DNA of 20,860 bases from a virus (IMGVR_UViG_3300046519_000312:1-20860), one strand, 5' to 3'; positions 5,962 to 15,148 are shown, counted from the first letter of the stretch. The notes: a model not told the origin generated them from the letters alone. Numbers and translations are program-made.

Positions 5962-6900
5962 TCAGCCTCTTGTGAGAACAGTGAGGACAGTCGAGCTAAG
6001 GGACCAAGTCGCGGTGAAACCTGCCGGTGCAAACCCGTAGACCGATGCGAAATGGTATCCATCACTTGCAAAGGTGGCCGGGACCTGAGTCGTGATGGAA
6101 ACGCCTTGCCCAGCAGTTACAGTGGCAAACGCAGTGGCATACGACGAGGCGTCAGTATAAAGCGCTGTGTTCACGGAGCCCGCGGTATTGATACTTGCGT
6201 TCACTGGGCTACTCATGAATACGGCCTCGTTACCCCACGCCAAGAACTCTAGGCGTTCCGATGCGCTGATTTCCACCATTGTGCTGCTGGTGGTTGACCG
6301 GTTCGCCGCGAATCCGGAGCTTCCGCCGATAGTCTGGCGATTGAACCAATTCAGGCAGAAGCGCTGCTGCTGCGAATTGACGAACTGAATCGTGGCATTA
6401 GTCCGGATCATGCCGACCAGAGATCTAGTCGCATCTCCAGATTTTTGCTCAATGCCAGTCGTGCCGGTTGTATGCCCAATGGTCGAAAGCTCCAGCGTCA
6501 TCGTGCCAGAGTTCATAAAGGTGTAAACGTAATAGACCGTCGACGCCGCGAGGCTAGCGTTACTGATCGTTATACCCGCTGCCGGCACCTGTTGTGGTAC
6601 ACCGTTGATAATCAGGTTGTTGCCGTCGTACGGGGACAGCTTGATCGACGTGGAAGAAACGATGCTGAGTCGGCATTGACCGTGCCCTGACTTTGCAATA
6701 ATGGCTCTGATTGCGGCCAAGACCTGGTCTTGAGTGCCTTTCACTGGCGTGATGCTGCCGGCGCCCAGCACGCTCATCAGTTCTTCTTGCATGTCGTTCG
6801 CCCAAGACGCCGTAACTACGGTCGCTGGAACACCTCCGGCCGGATCGCCTTCGGTGAATTTTTTATCAACCGTTGCGCCAGGCCCATCGATTCTATGCAT
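5962..6900 (-). CDS. Tail fibre protein
   Basis: A 312-residue protein. Its N-terminus 'MHRIDGPGATVDKKFTEGDP' followed by 'GGVPATVVTASWANDMQEEL' is the standard baseplate-attachment segment of many Pseudomonas tail fibre and tail-collar proteins. The rest is rich in Thr, Ser, Asn and Gly with beta-strand character and no enzymatic motif, as in receptor-binding fibres that form trimers. The C-terminus ends 'SVYGFAPAGFTATWSLSSTV' then TVLTRG. It is short for a main fibre, which fits with part of the receptor-binding function residing in the gp48-adhesin fusion just upstream. TTAGGA lies nine bases before the ATG at 6900. The small gene at 5749-5958 follows immediately. Confidence 0.85.
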   Translation of the reverse strand: MHRIDGPGATVDKKFTEGDPAGGVPATVVTASWANDMQEELMSVLGAGSITPVKGTQDQVLAAIRAIIAKSGHGQCRLSIVSSTSIKLSPYDGNNLIINGVPQQVPAAGITISNASLAASTVYYVYTFMNSGTMTLELSTIGHTTGTTGIEQKSGDATRSLVGMIRTNATIQFVNSQQQRFCLNWFNRQTIGGSSGFAANRSTTSSTMVEISASERLEFLAWGNEAVFMSSPVNASINTAGSVNTALYTDASSYATAFATVTAGQGVSITTQVPATFASDGYHFASVYGFAPAGFTATWSLSSTVLTVLTRG

Positions 6901-6911
6901 ATCGTTTTTTC

Positions 6912-8717
6912 CTAAGGGAGAGTTAAGGCGAGGAGGTCGACGTCATTAACGCGCCGCGGGTAATAGCGAAGACTGCGCACTACTCCGTTAAGTTGGCGTA
7001 TCGTGTTGGATGCGCCCACGGTTAGAACACCGGCCCCCATGGAGGCTATGTCCAGTACGCCCGGTGTTGTGCGAACGACGCCGTTAAGAGCCACTGTCAC
7101 ATTTGCGCCGTCGAATGCGACTGCTAATTTCCCTGCCGTTAGGTCGCCGCCAAAGACGGATTGGGTAAAAACCCCACCAGAAGCAGTTCGAGTAACGGTC
7201 GCTACACCGCCGCTTTGCAGGTATACAAAGAGTTGATCGTTACCGTTATTTAGCGAGAGCAGATATCGTCTGTCATTCGCGGCAGCGGTCAACGGAGCAC
7301 GCGTGTAAATATCAACCACGAAGGTGCCAGCACGCAGGCCATACCACGACTGGGCCGCGTTCACCGTGGCTAGATCGATGGTGCGAATTACGATCGCGGC
7401 GGTGGTCGGAATGTAGGTGCTTGGGAAATCGCTCTCTTCTCCTTGCGGACACCCCAGCAAGATTCCGCCGATACCATCGCCCGCGAAGGTAACGCTGTTG
7501 TTAGTGTTGGACACCTCCAGGTTTGCCCCGGCCCCCGTGACACCGGCACCCATTGTGAAGGTGACGGAAACTCTGAACACGCCATCACCTACCGGGATAA
7601 TGCTGTTTTGTATCCCTGCTGCGTTTTGGGTGACCTCTCCCGTCAGGACATCGAAAATTACCCTACCGAGCAAGACGCCACCAGGCGCAACCCGGACGGA
7701 TAGTCGTTGGTAGGCCTCAGCTTTGGCGTACCAACTGAGAGAAACGGTCGACGCGGCCGTGAGGACCAGCGCTCTGCTTATGCTGTGTGCGCTGGAAACG
7801 GTCGACGGCGTGAACTTGAAGAAAGGGATGCCCTTGACGGTTCCGGCGCTGGCTATCGTTCCTTCATTTTTGATCCAGACAGCATTTGAAAGATCTTGGC
7901 TTTGGGTGTACCCGTTGGTTGAAGATGCCTCCATCAGCAGGCCTTCACGCTCCCCGCTGACCGGTGAGTAGTTGATTCCCATGGCACCGATTGCCAGTTG
8001 TTCTATAGCGCCTGCTGCGTTGTACCGAGTGCGGATCGATGACCGAGAAAAGTTCATGATGCTGGCAAGCGGAACGCTCTGTTGCGCTACCAGGTAGGTA
8101 TCCAGTGCAAAGTTCAGATCGAGCGAAGAGTTGGCATACGCGAAAATCGGAATAGTGTGCGCAGGGGCAAGCTGCCTGATCTTGCATTCAAGCGAACCAG
8201 TACCCCACGAACGTAGCGGTTCACCCACCGCGGAAAGCCCTGCGCGGAAAGCCAGCACAGTGGTTTCCGGACCGTTGACCTGCCAGGCGAACTGCCAATC
8301 CCCATTGGTGAATGCATCGCCCACCACGGAAACGCCAACTTTAAAAGGCCTGAACTCGGTGATGGTGACTTCGTAGCCAAGCGCCGCGGCGATGCTGGTG
8401 AAGTAAGCAATCGACTGACCACCCGTACTTGCTAGCTTGGTCAAAAGTGCATTGCGGCGCCCTTGGATCGTTTCCTCCAACACCCCGGAGCATCTGTCGG
8501 GCAAACCCGCCACTCGCTCCCAATCTCGCAGCAACTCAGTGGTTGTCGCGGGATTGGCTTCGAGCGGCATCGTGAAGCCCCTCTCGTCGACTCGAGCAAG
8601 CTCTATCGACATGCCGTCGAGCAAATCGTGGAGTGTGGTGCCTGGGTCGCGCGGGAATGCTTGACCGGGAGGGAGCAGCTGTTTTAGCTGCTCTCTGTAT
8701 TCGGCAGCTGTAGGCAT
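6912..8717 (-). CDS. Mu gp48-like baseplate protein fused to a large C-terminal adhesin
   Basis: The 601-residue protein has two parts. Residues 1-195 match the gp48/YmfQ (DUF2313) family: 'EYREQLKQLLPPGQAFPRDP' near the start, 'LLRDWERVAGLPDRC' (62-76), 'RRNALLTKLASTGGQS' (87-102) and 'RQLAPAHTIPIFAY' (181-194). In Mu this protein is about 200 residues and joins the baseplate wedge to the fibre. Residues 196-601 are an extension of two likely beta-sandwich units: an R..G..... 'EREGLLMEAS' / 'NGYTQSQDLSNAVW' segment like those in phage spike and fibre proteins, and a C-terminal concanavalin A/LamG-like domain ('GTFVVDIYTRAPL', 'RRYLLSLNNGNDQLFVYLQ', 'VRSLRYYPRRVND'). The extension probably binds a surface glycan. 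A ribosome site AGGGGG overlaps the gp47 stop. There is no visible frameshift, so the fusion looks genuine. Confidence 0.85.
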   Translation of the reverse strand: MPTAAEYREQLKQLLPPGQAFPRDPGTTLHDLLDGMSIELARVDERGFTMPLEANPATTTELLRDWERVAGLPDRCSGVLEETIQGRRNALLTKLASTGGQSIAYFTSIAAALGYEVTITEFRPFKVGVSVVGDAFTNGDWQFAWQVNGPETTVLAFRAGLSAVGEPLRSWGTGSLECKIRQLAPAHTIPIFAYANSSLDLNFALDTYLVAQQSVPLASIMNFSRSSIRTRYNAAGAIEQLAIGAMGINYSPVSGEREGLLMEASSTNGYTQSQDLSNAVWIKNEGTIASAGTVKGIPFFKFTPSTVSSAHSISRALVLTAASTVSLSWYAKAEAYQRLSVRVAPGGVLLGRVIFDVLTGEVTQNAAGIQNSIIPVGDGVFRVSVTFTMGAGVTGAGANLEVSNTNNSVTFAGDGIGGILLGCPQGEESDFPSTYIPTTAAIVIRTIDLATVNAAQSWYGLRAGTFVVDIYTRAPLTAAANDRRYLLSLNNGNDQLFVYLQSGGVATVTRTASGGVFTQSVFGGDLTAGKLAVAFDGANVTVALNGVVRTTPGVLDIASMGAGVLTVGASNTIRQLNGVVRSLRYYPRRVNDVDLLALTLP

Positions 8718-8725
8718 TGAGCCCC

Positions 8726-9784
8726 CTAGAAGCTGGAAAAGGTAAGTGTTCCCAACGTGGCCATGTGCCCGGTTGCATGAGGCACGTCGGCTGTCGGTGT
8801 GACGATCGCGTTATCTGCTTCGCCCGATGCTAGCGATACGGATTCCCGTAGACGGCTGATCAGGGTCGGCTCGCCTGGTTTCGAATCCCGCGCAATAAGA
8901 TCTGCAAGCTCGGCGGTGACGGCCGCACGGACGGAAGCGGTATTCGGCTGCAGCTTGATGGTCATGTTGAGGGGATCGGCTATGGGAGCGGCCACAAACA
9001 CTTCGGCGGTGACCGGGCGCCGGGCATTAATGTAGGCCTGGGCTTCCGCCACTTTGGCCGGTGCTGGAATGATGTCTGGTAGGTCGTCACAGACAAACAG
9101 GACCGTAACGGTACCGGCGCCCATCTGGCGCGGGTAGACCCAAACCCGGGTTACGCCAGCGACCTCCAAGGCCCACATCTGGTAGTCAAAATCCGCGCCG
9201 CCGTGTGGTGGTTGCTGAATACGCGCCAGCAGCCTGGCCAACAGTCGTTGATCCGACTCCGTGTCAACGCCGCCTTCGATCGTGGTCGCCGTCGTCCCTG
9301 TCGACTGGACGCCAGCAATCGGGGACAAAAGGAAGATCGGCAGTCCTATTCCAAAATTTCCGGCCTCCCCCGCCTCCAAGGCCAGCACGGGTACAGACAA
9401 CGGACTGGCACCGAACATCGCATCGCCGAGTACCTTGTACTGAACACCATCCTGCCGCTGCACAATAGTGCCATCGACGATGGTTGAACCCGGGACACCG
9501 GAGAATGCAGCCTGGCCGCTGGCGAAACCGGCGGTTTTTCGGGTGATCTTCCAGATTGCGGCCCAGCGCTCGAGGTACTCTTTTTCGGCCGTGTCGATGA
9601 TCGACTGCTTGGCGATCCAATCCAGAAAACCATAGAGCAGATGGACCGCGCCGGCCTCAGACTGGCCAATGATTCCGAGCAGTGAGCGCCGCAGCACCGC
9701 GCCGTCGACGCCCGTTACCCGGCTGCTGATGTCGGTAATGACGCGGTCGATCAGCTCGGTCAATGTTGGTCGAGCAAATGGCAT
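8726..9784 (-). CDS. Baseplate J-like wedge protein (Mu gp47)
   Basis: A 352-residue baseplate wedge subunit. I start it at ATG 9784, which overlaps the gp46 stop as TGATG; the frame extends 33 bases further but has no ribosome site there. The sequence 'MPFARPTLTELIDRVITDIS' then 'FLDWIAKQSIIDTAEKEYLERWAAIW' region and 'SDQRLLARLLARIQQPPHGG', 'VTRVWVYPRQMGAGTVTVLF' are typical of Baseplate_J (gpJ of P2, gp47 of Mu, gp6 of T4). It would form the ring of wedges around the hub that triggers sheath contraction. Neighbours gp46 and gp48 are in the Mu order. Confidence 0.92.
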   Translation of the reverse strand: MPFARPTLTELIDRVITDISSRVTGVDGAVLRRSLLGIIGQSEAGAVHLLYGFLDWIAKQSIIDTAEKEYLERWAAIWKITRKTAGFASGQAAFSGVPGSTIVDGTIVQRQDGVQYKVLGDAMFGASPLSVPVLALEAGEAGNFGIGLPIFLLSPIAGVQSTGTTATTIEGGVDTESDQRLLARLLARIQQPPHGGADFDYQMWALEVAGVTRVWVYPRQMGAGTVTVLFVCDDLPDIIPAPAKVAEAQAYINARRPVTAEVFVAAPIADPLNMTIKLQPNTASVRAAVTAELADLIARDSKPGEPTLISRLRESVSLASGEADNAIVTPTADVPHATGHMATLGTLTFSSF

Positions 9785-10251
9785 CAGGCGGACCTCTTCG
9801 CGGCTTGAGCCGCCCATTCATAGTTGAAGCGATAGCGAACCGGAGAACCGGTTGGCCGGAAAATATCGACGAGGATCAACATCCAGCCTTGGGCGACGAA
9901 CTCCGCAGCCACCTCAACGCGAGTCGCGACCAGGTCCTCCACCATCCAGGCCAGTGCCTCTCGGCAATACTGCTGAGCACGGCCAAGGACTTGTGGAAGT
10001 TGCTTTTCACGCGCCAGCAACCAAAGCAGCGATCCGGTCTGGTTAGAAGTCGTCGCATTGCTGATGTCACCCCAGTAGCCACGCAGATCATCCTGCGGTA
10101 GCTCAACAGGGATCTGTTCAGCGCTGGCACGGCGATCGGTGAAGAGGCTGATGATGACTGCCGTCTCCAGGCCGTCATCACGCGCCAAATCGAAACCCGA
10201 CAACACCAACTCTCCGCCGTTTTCGGTCATTACCATTGCGGCATCAGCCAT
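9784..10251 (-). CDS. Baseplate protein Mu gp46 family (gp25-like wedge)
   Basis: A 155-residue protein of the phage GP46 family. It begins MADAAMVMTENGGELVLSGF and contains 'DDGLETAVIISLFTDRRA', 'RGYWGD' and 'GSLLWLLAREKQ', the segments that define the family: 'WWgD', 'GSrLWLL' and a following charged helix. It is the functional counterpart of T4 gp25/P2 gpW, which attaches the wedge to the sheath initiator. The start ATG overlaps the stop of the spike gene (TGATG at 10251), so the two are probably translationally coupled. No anomaly is visible. Confidence 0.9.
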   Translation of the reverse strand: MADAAMVMTENGGELVLSGFDLARDDGLETAVIISLFTDRRASAEQIPVELPQDDLRGYWGDISNATTSNQTGSLLWLLAREKQLPQVLGRAQQYCREALAWMVEDLVATRVEVAAEFVAQGWMLILVDIFRPTGSPVRYRFNYEWAAQAAKRSA

Positions 10252-10766
10252 CAGATCGGCACTCCTGAGTTTCCACTGCCGGCAGTAACCCCGCCGTGTT
10301 TATGGGTGCTGCCAATGTCCTTGCCATTGTTCGTGACGGTGCCGGTACTGGTGATGTCTCCGATCACTTCTAGGTTGCCCACCACCTTGATCGTCGGCGC
10401 CACCGCTTCAAGGTGCTGAACCGCCGTCACCTTCACCATCTCGCGCAGCAACTCGACCTTGTTGCCCAAGTCGTCGTAGATGGCCACCTCACCGGCAAGC
10501 AAGGGGATGCGGTACCGGCGGTCATCGACCACCAGGACAATTCCCTGCTCCCGGTTGCCACCCAGAAAAGCGACCGCAACATCACCGCCTTGCGGGTGAC
10601 TGGTGAAGCCGTAGTTCTGCATGTGCTCAAGGCCATCGCGCAGTTCGTCCTTGAGCAGCTCAACCTGCACCTGTTGCCTGGGGCCGGAATCATTGACGCC
10701 CCGCAGCACGCCACGGGAAAACATCATCATTACGCGGCTGCCAATCTCGCGGAGCGCTTCCTTCAT
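10251..10766 (-). CDS. Baseplate spike protein (Mu gp45 / gpV-like)
   Basis: I prefer ATG 10766 because it overlaps the stop of the hub gene (ATGA) and is preceded by AGAGGA; the open frame to 10802 would add 12 residues without support. The 171-residue product has an OB-fold-like N-terminal half ('RGVLRGVNDSGPRQQVQVEL', 'GGDVAVAFLGGNREQGIVLV', 'RRYRIPLLAGEVAIYDD') and a beta-helical C-terminal half with 'TIKVVGNLEVIGDITSTGTV'. Near the end is 'STHKHGGV' (153-160), an HxH pair like the one that holds an iron ion at the tip of the P2 and phi92 spikes. It pierces the outer membrane when the tail contracts. Confidence 0.92.
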   Translation of the reverse strand: MKEALREIGSRVMMMFSRGVLRGVNDSGPRQQVQVELLKDELRDGLEHMQNYGFTSHPQGGDVAVAFLGGNREQGIVLVVDDRRYRIPLLAGEVAIYDDLGNKVELLREMVKVTAVQHLEAVAPTIKVVGNLEVIGDITSTGTVTNNGKDIGSTHKHGGVTAGSGNSGVPI

Positions 10767-11887
10767 TTCGGTGGATCCTCTTCGCCAATGGCCTCGGCCC
10801 AAATGTTGCGCTGGCCTTTTTTGCCGGCCTTCGTTTTTTTCGCTTTCTTACCGTCTGGTGGCTCAGGGTCGAAGGCCTGCGGGCTGACGATCTCAAGCTT
10901 GGCCATGGTCCCGCCTTCGCCGCGCTCGTAAGTGACCTGGCGAATCAGCATCCACCCGTCCATGCGTAGCCAGGACGAACGGACATAGACCAGCATGCCG
11001 GGCTCCCACAGTGCTCCGCCCGGGCTTTGCCGCCACCCATATACTGAGACGCTGGCAGCCGCAGACTTGCCGATTCGGCTGTTCGCCTCCCACGAGGCGC
11101 GATCCTGCAGGCTTGCTGTTGTGCCGCCGATCTCGGCGACCAGCAGCATTGGTCGATAACGTCTAATGCTGCTGTCGGTAACGCTGCCTTCGATGTGAGC
11201 CTCGGTTTCTCCGGTGCTGTCGGGGCTGTAACTTGCCTGACCCTTCACCTGGTAGTCGCTGAACCGCTGGCTGTGATCAATGGTACCGCTGGCATTGAGG
11301 ATGTTTTCACCCTGCACAAGCGCAGTTGTGGCGCGCCGAACGCCGGCGCGGGTAATCAACAACCCGCCAGCGCCGTCAGGCATTAACAGCGCCTTGCGCT
11401 GCCGGGCGTAGCGCTCGATCGCTTTGAAGGCTGTTTCACCCTGCTGAAGCTTGCAGACCTGAAATGGCTCACCAACGGCTATATCCGCCCTCACCGTCAC
11501 GCCGAACGGAGCCGCGAGGATCTGCGCAAACTTGAGCAGATCGATGTTTTTCCATTCATCCGGGGCGTGCACGGCACTGCAATCCACCAGGTCGGCAACC
11601 TTATCCCGGCCCTGAACATTGATCGTGTGGTCGTTCGCGCTGTATGACGGTTTGAAAATATCAACGTAGCCGATCACCATCGGAAAGCCGGCTAGCCTGA
11701 CCTCGCACGCATCACCCGGGAGAATCGGCCAGGGCTCCACCTGTGCCAGCGATCTGTTTCCCGCCTCCCATTTTTCGGTGAGCGTTGCCGTGAAGGCCGT
11801 GGTTGCCGCATCGATCGCACGGGTGACCCCAAGAGAAGTCCAGCCGGCGTATTTCATACCGTTGACCAGCAGCTCCAAGTCATCCAT
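10763..11887 (-). CDS. Baseplate hub protein (Mu gpP, gp44-like)
   Basis: A 374-residue hub subunit of the Mu gpP family, equivalent to T4 gp27 and P2 gpD. Features: 'LVNGMKYAGWTSLGVTRAID' at the N-terminus, 'WPILPGDACEVRLAGFPMVIGYVD' region (53-76), 'VQGRDKVADLVDCSAVH' (92-108) and 'ERYARQRKALLMPDGAGGLL', which are the conserved tail-hub segments. The extreme C-terminus is rich in Lys ('DGKKAKKTKAGKKGQRN'), which is not part of the conserved fold. It would form the trimeric ring above the spike. The ATG overlaps the stop of the circularization-protein gene by eight bases (ATGGATGA), with GAGGT upstream. Confidence 0.92.
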   Translation of the reverse strand: MDDLELLVNGMKYAGWTSLGVTRAIDAATTAFTATLTEKWEAGNRSLAQVEPWPILPGDACEVRLAGFPMVIGYVDIFKPSYSANDHTINVQGRDKVADLVDCSAVHAPDEWKNIDLLKFAQILAAPFGVTVRADIAVGEPFQVCKLQQGETAFKAIERYARQRKALLMPDGAGGLLITRAGVRRATTALVQGENILNASGTIDHSQRFSDYQVKGQASYSPDSTGETEAHIEGSVTDSSIRRYRPMLLVAEIGGTTASLQDRASWEANSRIGKSAAASVSVYGWRQSPGGALWEPGMLVYVRSSWLRMDGWMLIRQVTYERGEGGTMAKLEIVSPQAFDPEPPDGKKAKKTKAGKKGQRNIWAEAIGEEDPPK

Positions 11888-13187
11888 CTGCGAGTACCTC
11901 GAGCTGTTGTCCGCCCGTTAAAAACCCAGGATGTCGCGCTGAATTGCGCGTAGCGATGTCATCGGCGCGGCCGGCGTCGCCGTAGATCTGATAAGCCACC
12001 AGCAGGGAAGGCAACGTTTCTCGCGGTACGTATTGAACAATCCGGGCAAGGTTTTGCTCAGAATTTGGCACGGCCTGAACCACACTCGTACGCAAATCAG
12101 ACAATGCGACGTACACCTCATCGTTCGGAGTGACCTCGCTTTCGGCATCTATACGGTCGACCAAATCCTCACGGACCTTGATTGCTGCCTGGTAGCTGTC
12201 GTAAACGGTTGGAACAGGGAGTGTTTGGGTAACACCGGGCGCCGTCTGAGCTGCTCCCGTCGTTGCCGGCGCTGCCCCCAGCGTCGACTGCGTGGTGCTC
12301 GTCGTTGTAACCACCGGGGTTTGCGTGACGACCGCCGCTTTGGCCGCCTCGGCTACAGCCACCTGGCGCACCAGTGCATTCATCGCAATTGCATTGGTGG
12401 CCTGCTGCTGGCGGCTTGGCGTCGCGGTACTGCCCGTATAGGTTGTCGGCGACCGGTCAAACAAACTGGTCAGCATGCTGAAAGCGTTTGTTCCAAAAGC
12501 TGAGCGGACCGAACCGATCAAGCCTGTGATACGGCTGACCATATTCAGTGGCTTCTGGACCAAACTTGAAGCGTCGGATGCAAGTCCGCGCGCTTGCAGG
12601 TAAAAGTCAGAGGCTGCCTTCAAGTCGCCGGAGAAGCTCAAGCCCGGCGCCGCCATGTACTCGCCAAGGGATGCCAGCCCTGACGCAGCAGACTCCGCCA
12701 CGTAAGCGGGAAATCCTGTGGTAAGGAAGTCAGACACAAAGCTTTTTTCCGCCGCAGCGGTGACGGTGTTGCCCTTGGCGCTGATCGCATTGACGCTATC
12801 AGCGTTCGCCGACGGGTAGGCCGCCTCCCCTGCCTCCAAAAATGTGAGTGCAATCGTGCACTTTCCGCCTTCAGCCGCGGTCTCGCTGATGTTCAGGCCG
12901 CGACAGACAACGTTCATTTCCCCGCGATACGGGTGAACCAGAGCACCTGGGCCTGCGACCTCGCAAGCCTTGATCAGTTCGTCCCGGTTTAGGTGGTAGT
13001 CCTTGCCGAGCAGATAACCGATAACCGAAAACTCACGGGACTTCCGACCCAGGTCTTCAGTATACGGAGTGTCGCGTTGTGCAGTTTCGTGCACGACTTG
13101 ACGTCTACCGTGGCTGCTGTCCGCACTTTCCACAAAAAAGGCCACGCCGCGAAAAGTCGCGGCGCGGTAGGTGTCTCGCCAAGTCAT
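11880..13187 (-). CDS. Tail/DNA circularization protein (Mu gpN-like)
   Basis: A 435-residue protein. The N-terminal 100 residues are a clear DNA_circ_N domain: 'MTWRDTYRAATFRGVAFFVE', 'GRRQVVHETAQRDTPYTEDLG', 'REFSVIGYLLGKDYHLNRDEL' and 'ACEVAGPGALVHPYRGEMNV'. In Mu, gpN is a baseplate protein; the 'circularization' name comes from distant relatives and need not mean the function applies here. The middle is a long low-complexity region rich in Ala, Thr, Gln and Pro (about 240-330), and the C-terminal part ('LPSLLVAYQIYGDAGRADDI') is conserved in the family. GGAG lies before the ATG at 13187, 12 bases after the tape measure stop. Confidence 0.88.
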   Translation of the reverse strand: MTWRDTYRAATFRGVAFFVESADSSHGRRQVVHETAQRDTPYTEDLGRKSREFSVIGYLLGKDYHLNRDELIKACEVAGPGALVHPYRGEMNVVCRGLNISETAAEGGKCTIALTFLEAGEAAYPSANADSVNAISAKGNTVTAAAEKSFVSDFLTTGFPAYVAESAASGLASLGEYMAAPGLSFSGDLKAASDFYLQARGLASDASSLVQKPLNMVSRITGLIGSVRSAFGTNAFSMLTSLFDRSPTTYTGSTATPSRQQQATNAIAMNALVRQVAVAEAAKAAVVTQTPVVTTTSTTQSTLGAAPATTGAAQTAPGVTQTLPVPTVYDSYQAAIKVREDLVDRIDAESEVTPNDEVYVALSDLRTSVVQAVPNSEQNLARIVQYVPRETLPSLLVAYQIYGDAGRADDIATRNSARHPGFLTGGQQLEVLADG

Positions 13188-13199
13188 GGAAAACTCCGG

Positions 13200-15044
13200 T
13201 TAGGGGGCCATCATTGAGTAACCGAGGTCGGTGTCGAACGTCGCGCCCTGGCTGCCCTCGGTTTTAACCTTGGTGCCTGGCGGCAGGTTGTTCATGTCGA
13301 CTTGCACCAGCACTTTTTGAGTTGGCTGTTCGACTGCCTGCGCAGCGGTCTGACCGACCTGAGCTGCGCGCTGGCCCAGCTCGTTGACTGAACGGCGAGG
13401 CCCAAGTGCTGCGTTTGGATCGGCGGCCAAAATGGCAACGTTGGAGGTTCCGGGCTCATTCCCCGTCGCGTCACCCCTCGAGGCATCGTCGATACCCAGT
13501 AGCTTTTTCGTCCAGTCGGGCAGACCATTTTTTATCGCCGCAACGGCATCCGAGATTTTTGAGCCGAGGATTGCTCCCAGGTCCCACCCAGTCAGATATT
13601 TGATCAGGCCCCCGAAGGACTCCTGCATCAAAGTGACCGGGTTGTTCTCGCTCCAAACCTTCACAATGGCGCTGAACTTGGCCCCAATGATTGCACTGAG
13701 GTCCCAACCGGTCAGGTATTGAACCAGCCCGTTGAAGGCCTCCATCATCAAGGAGACCGGGTTGTACTCAAGCCAAAGATTCACAATGCCGTTGATGACG
13801 CCGTCACTGAACGCCGCTTTCACGCCTGCCCACTTCTCAGTGAAGAACGAGACGATGCCATCCCAATTTCGGTAGATGACAAACGCGGCTGCACCGATCG
13901 CGACAACCGCGCCGAGAAACCAGCCGACCGGAGTGAGCGCAATTGCTACGCCCAGGCCCTTCAAGGCGAGCGCCAGGTTCAGAACACTCATCACCAGCCC
14001 GCCGCCGATATATAAACCGAGCGCCGCGAAAATCAGATTGGCGCCGCCGAACCCGTCACTCAGATCGCCGACAAGGCTGATCAAAGGTTCGATTCCGTCG
14101 TACAGATCACCGATGAAACCTGTGACTTTTTCAATGTTACTGGGCAGATCCGTCGCGAAAGAAGTTGCGAACGCCTCGATCTGCGGTCGGTACTTGACGA
14201 TGTTGTCGATTAACTTCGAGCCAAGAATGTTCAGCTGAGGCACCAGCGAGCTGCCGATTGAATTGCCAAGCCCACTCAAAGCTGCATGGAGTGTGTCCAG
14301 TGTGTCACCAAAGGTCTCGCCCTCACGCACAGCGCTATCGGAGATGACGATACCCAGGCGACGAGCTTCGTCCGCCATGTCCTTGATGCCCGCACCACCG
14401 CCACGGATCAGTGGCAGCAACTCGGTAGCGCTTTTACCGAAAATCTTCACCGCCGCCTCCGCCTGCAAAGACGGGTCTTTGATCTTGGAGATTCGGTCAA
14501 CGAACGTATCGAACAAGGCATCGGTACTTTTCAGCTTGCCGGACGAATCTTTAATGCTGATGCCCAAACCTTTGAACATATCCTTCAGGTCTTTCGAGCC
14601 TGCCGTCGCCTTACCGACGTTGATCTGCATTTTCTGTAGGGCACCGCCCAAGGTTTCGGCAGAGGAACCGGTCAGCTTCGCCGCAAAGCTCAGCTCCTGG
14701 AACCTCTCACGGCTGATGCCCGTGCGCTCGGCGGTGTCGCCGATCGCGCCAGTGGCATCAGCGAACCCCTGGAAGAACAGATTCAAGGCGGCACCGGTGA
14801 TGCCTAGTGTCGCGCCCAACCCCAAGATTCTCTTCGCACTTGAACTGACGGCAGTACCTATTCCGCCAATAGCGCCACCAACACCCTTGAGGCTGTTCGC
14901 GAACACTGGCAGGCCAGTTCGATCAAGTGCGCCGGACACACCGGCGCTGGCCTGCTTAACCTTGGAGAAAATACCGCGCAATGGGGCGGTGAGCTTGTCG
15001 ACAGCCTTGATGACGACGTCTAGGGAGTATCCTTTGTTTGCCAT
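13200..15044 (-). CDS. Tail tape measure protein
   Basis: It sets tail length and reaches the host membranes during DNA ejection. I place the start at ATG 15044 (MANKGYSL...), which has TGAGGA nine bases upstream; the ATG at 15053 directly abuts that site. The product is 614 residues: an N-terminal alpha-helical part, '[20 protein letters not shown]' and '[20 protein letters not shown]' as in TP901/Mu-type tape measures, a strongly hydrophobic stretch (about 345-400), and two tandem 40-residue repeats (428-507) containing 'YLTGWDL'. This is within the low range for contractile tails. The first 25 bases overlap the end of the frameshift extension of the tail chaperone gene. Confidence 0.92.
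   Translation of the reverse strand: MANKGYSLDVVIKAVDKLTAPLRGIFSKVKQASAGVSGALDRTGLPVFANSLKGVGGAIGGIGTAVSSSAKRILGLGATLGITGAALNLFFQGFADATGAIGDTAERTGISRERFQELSFAAKLTGSSAETLGGALQKMQINVGKATAGSKDLKDMFKGLGISIKDSSGKLKSTDALFDTFVDRISKIKDPSLQAEAAVKIFGKSATELLPLIRGGGAGIKDMADEARRLGIVISDSAVREGETFGDTLDTLHAALSGLGNSIGSSLVPQLNILGSKLIDNIVKYRPQIEAFATSFATDLPSNIEKVTGFIGDLYDGIEPLISLVGDLSDGFGGANLIFAALGLYIGGGLVMSVLNLALALKGLGVAIALTPVGWFLGAVVAIGAAAFVIYRNWDGIVSFFTEKWAGVKAAFSDGVINGIVNLWLEYNPVSLMMEAFNGLVQYLTGWDLSAIIGAKFSAIVKVWSENNPVTLMQESFGGLIKYLTGWDLGAILGSKISDAVAAIKNGLPDWTKKLLGIDDASRGDATGNEPGTSNVAILAADPNAALGPRRSVNELGQRAAQVGQTAAQAVEQPTQKVLVQVDMNNLPPGTKVKTEGSQGATFDTDLGYSMMAP
13524..13763 (-). repeat. Two tandem 120-bp repeats inside the tape measure gene
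   Basis: Copy one (13763-13644) and copy two (13643-13524) are diverged direct repeats with a period of exactly 120 bases. They encode 40-residue units starting [10 protein letters not shown] and [10 protein letters not shown], both with 'YLTGWDL' and an 'A-I-[IL]-G-[AS]-K' segment. The period keeps frame, so this is an internal duplication that would change tape length. Confidence 0.85.
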
Positions 15045-15148
15045 CCGACCCATTCCTCAGTGCGTTCAAGCCACCAGTCCAGCTGTTCGAAATCCATTTC
15101 CATGACTTCCGTGGGCTGAACGCCCATCACCTTGACGACGACAGTCAC
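15020..15148 (-). CDS. GpE/gp41'-like tail assembly frame, likely made by -1 frameshift
   Basis: A 42-codon frame (42 residues if begun at GTG 15148, which overlaps the upstream stop) reads '[20 protein letters not shown]' then '[11 protein letters not shown]' and ends at TAG 15020. The P-x-E-[VI]-x-x-M-x-[LF]-x-x-L-x-x-W pattern is that of the short GpE family (P2 E', Mu gp41'), which is normally joined to the preceding chaperone. The frame is open upstream through the slippery site at 15178, so the main product is probably a 142-residue fusion (90 residues from the gp41-like gene plus 52). The last part overlaps the tape measure start. A free GTG start has no clear ribosome site. Confidence 0.75.
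   Translation of the reverse strand: MTVVVKVMGVQPTEVMEMDFEQLDWWLERTEEWVGWQTKDTP

Noticed and set aside
14263-15105. A 280-codon plus-strand frame opposite the tape measure gene
   Set aside because: It is rich in Pro, Ser and Ala as expected from the complement of Gly/Ala-rich coding DNA, and the tape measure on the other strand is convincing.
15020-15148. The GpE-like frame as an independent gene starting at GTG 15148
   Set aside because: No ribosome site is visible for this start, and a phased slippery heptamer gives a better explanation. Independent initiation by coupling remains possible.
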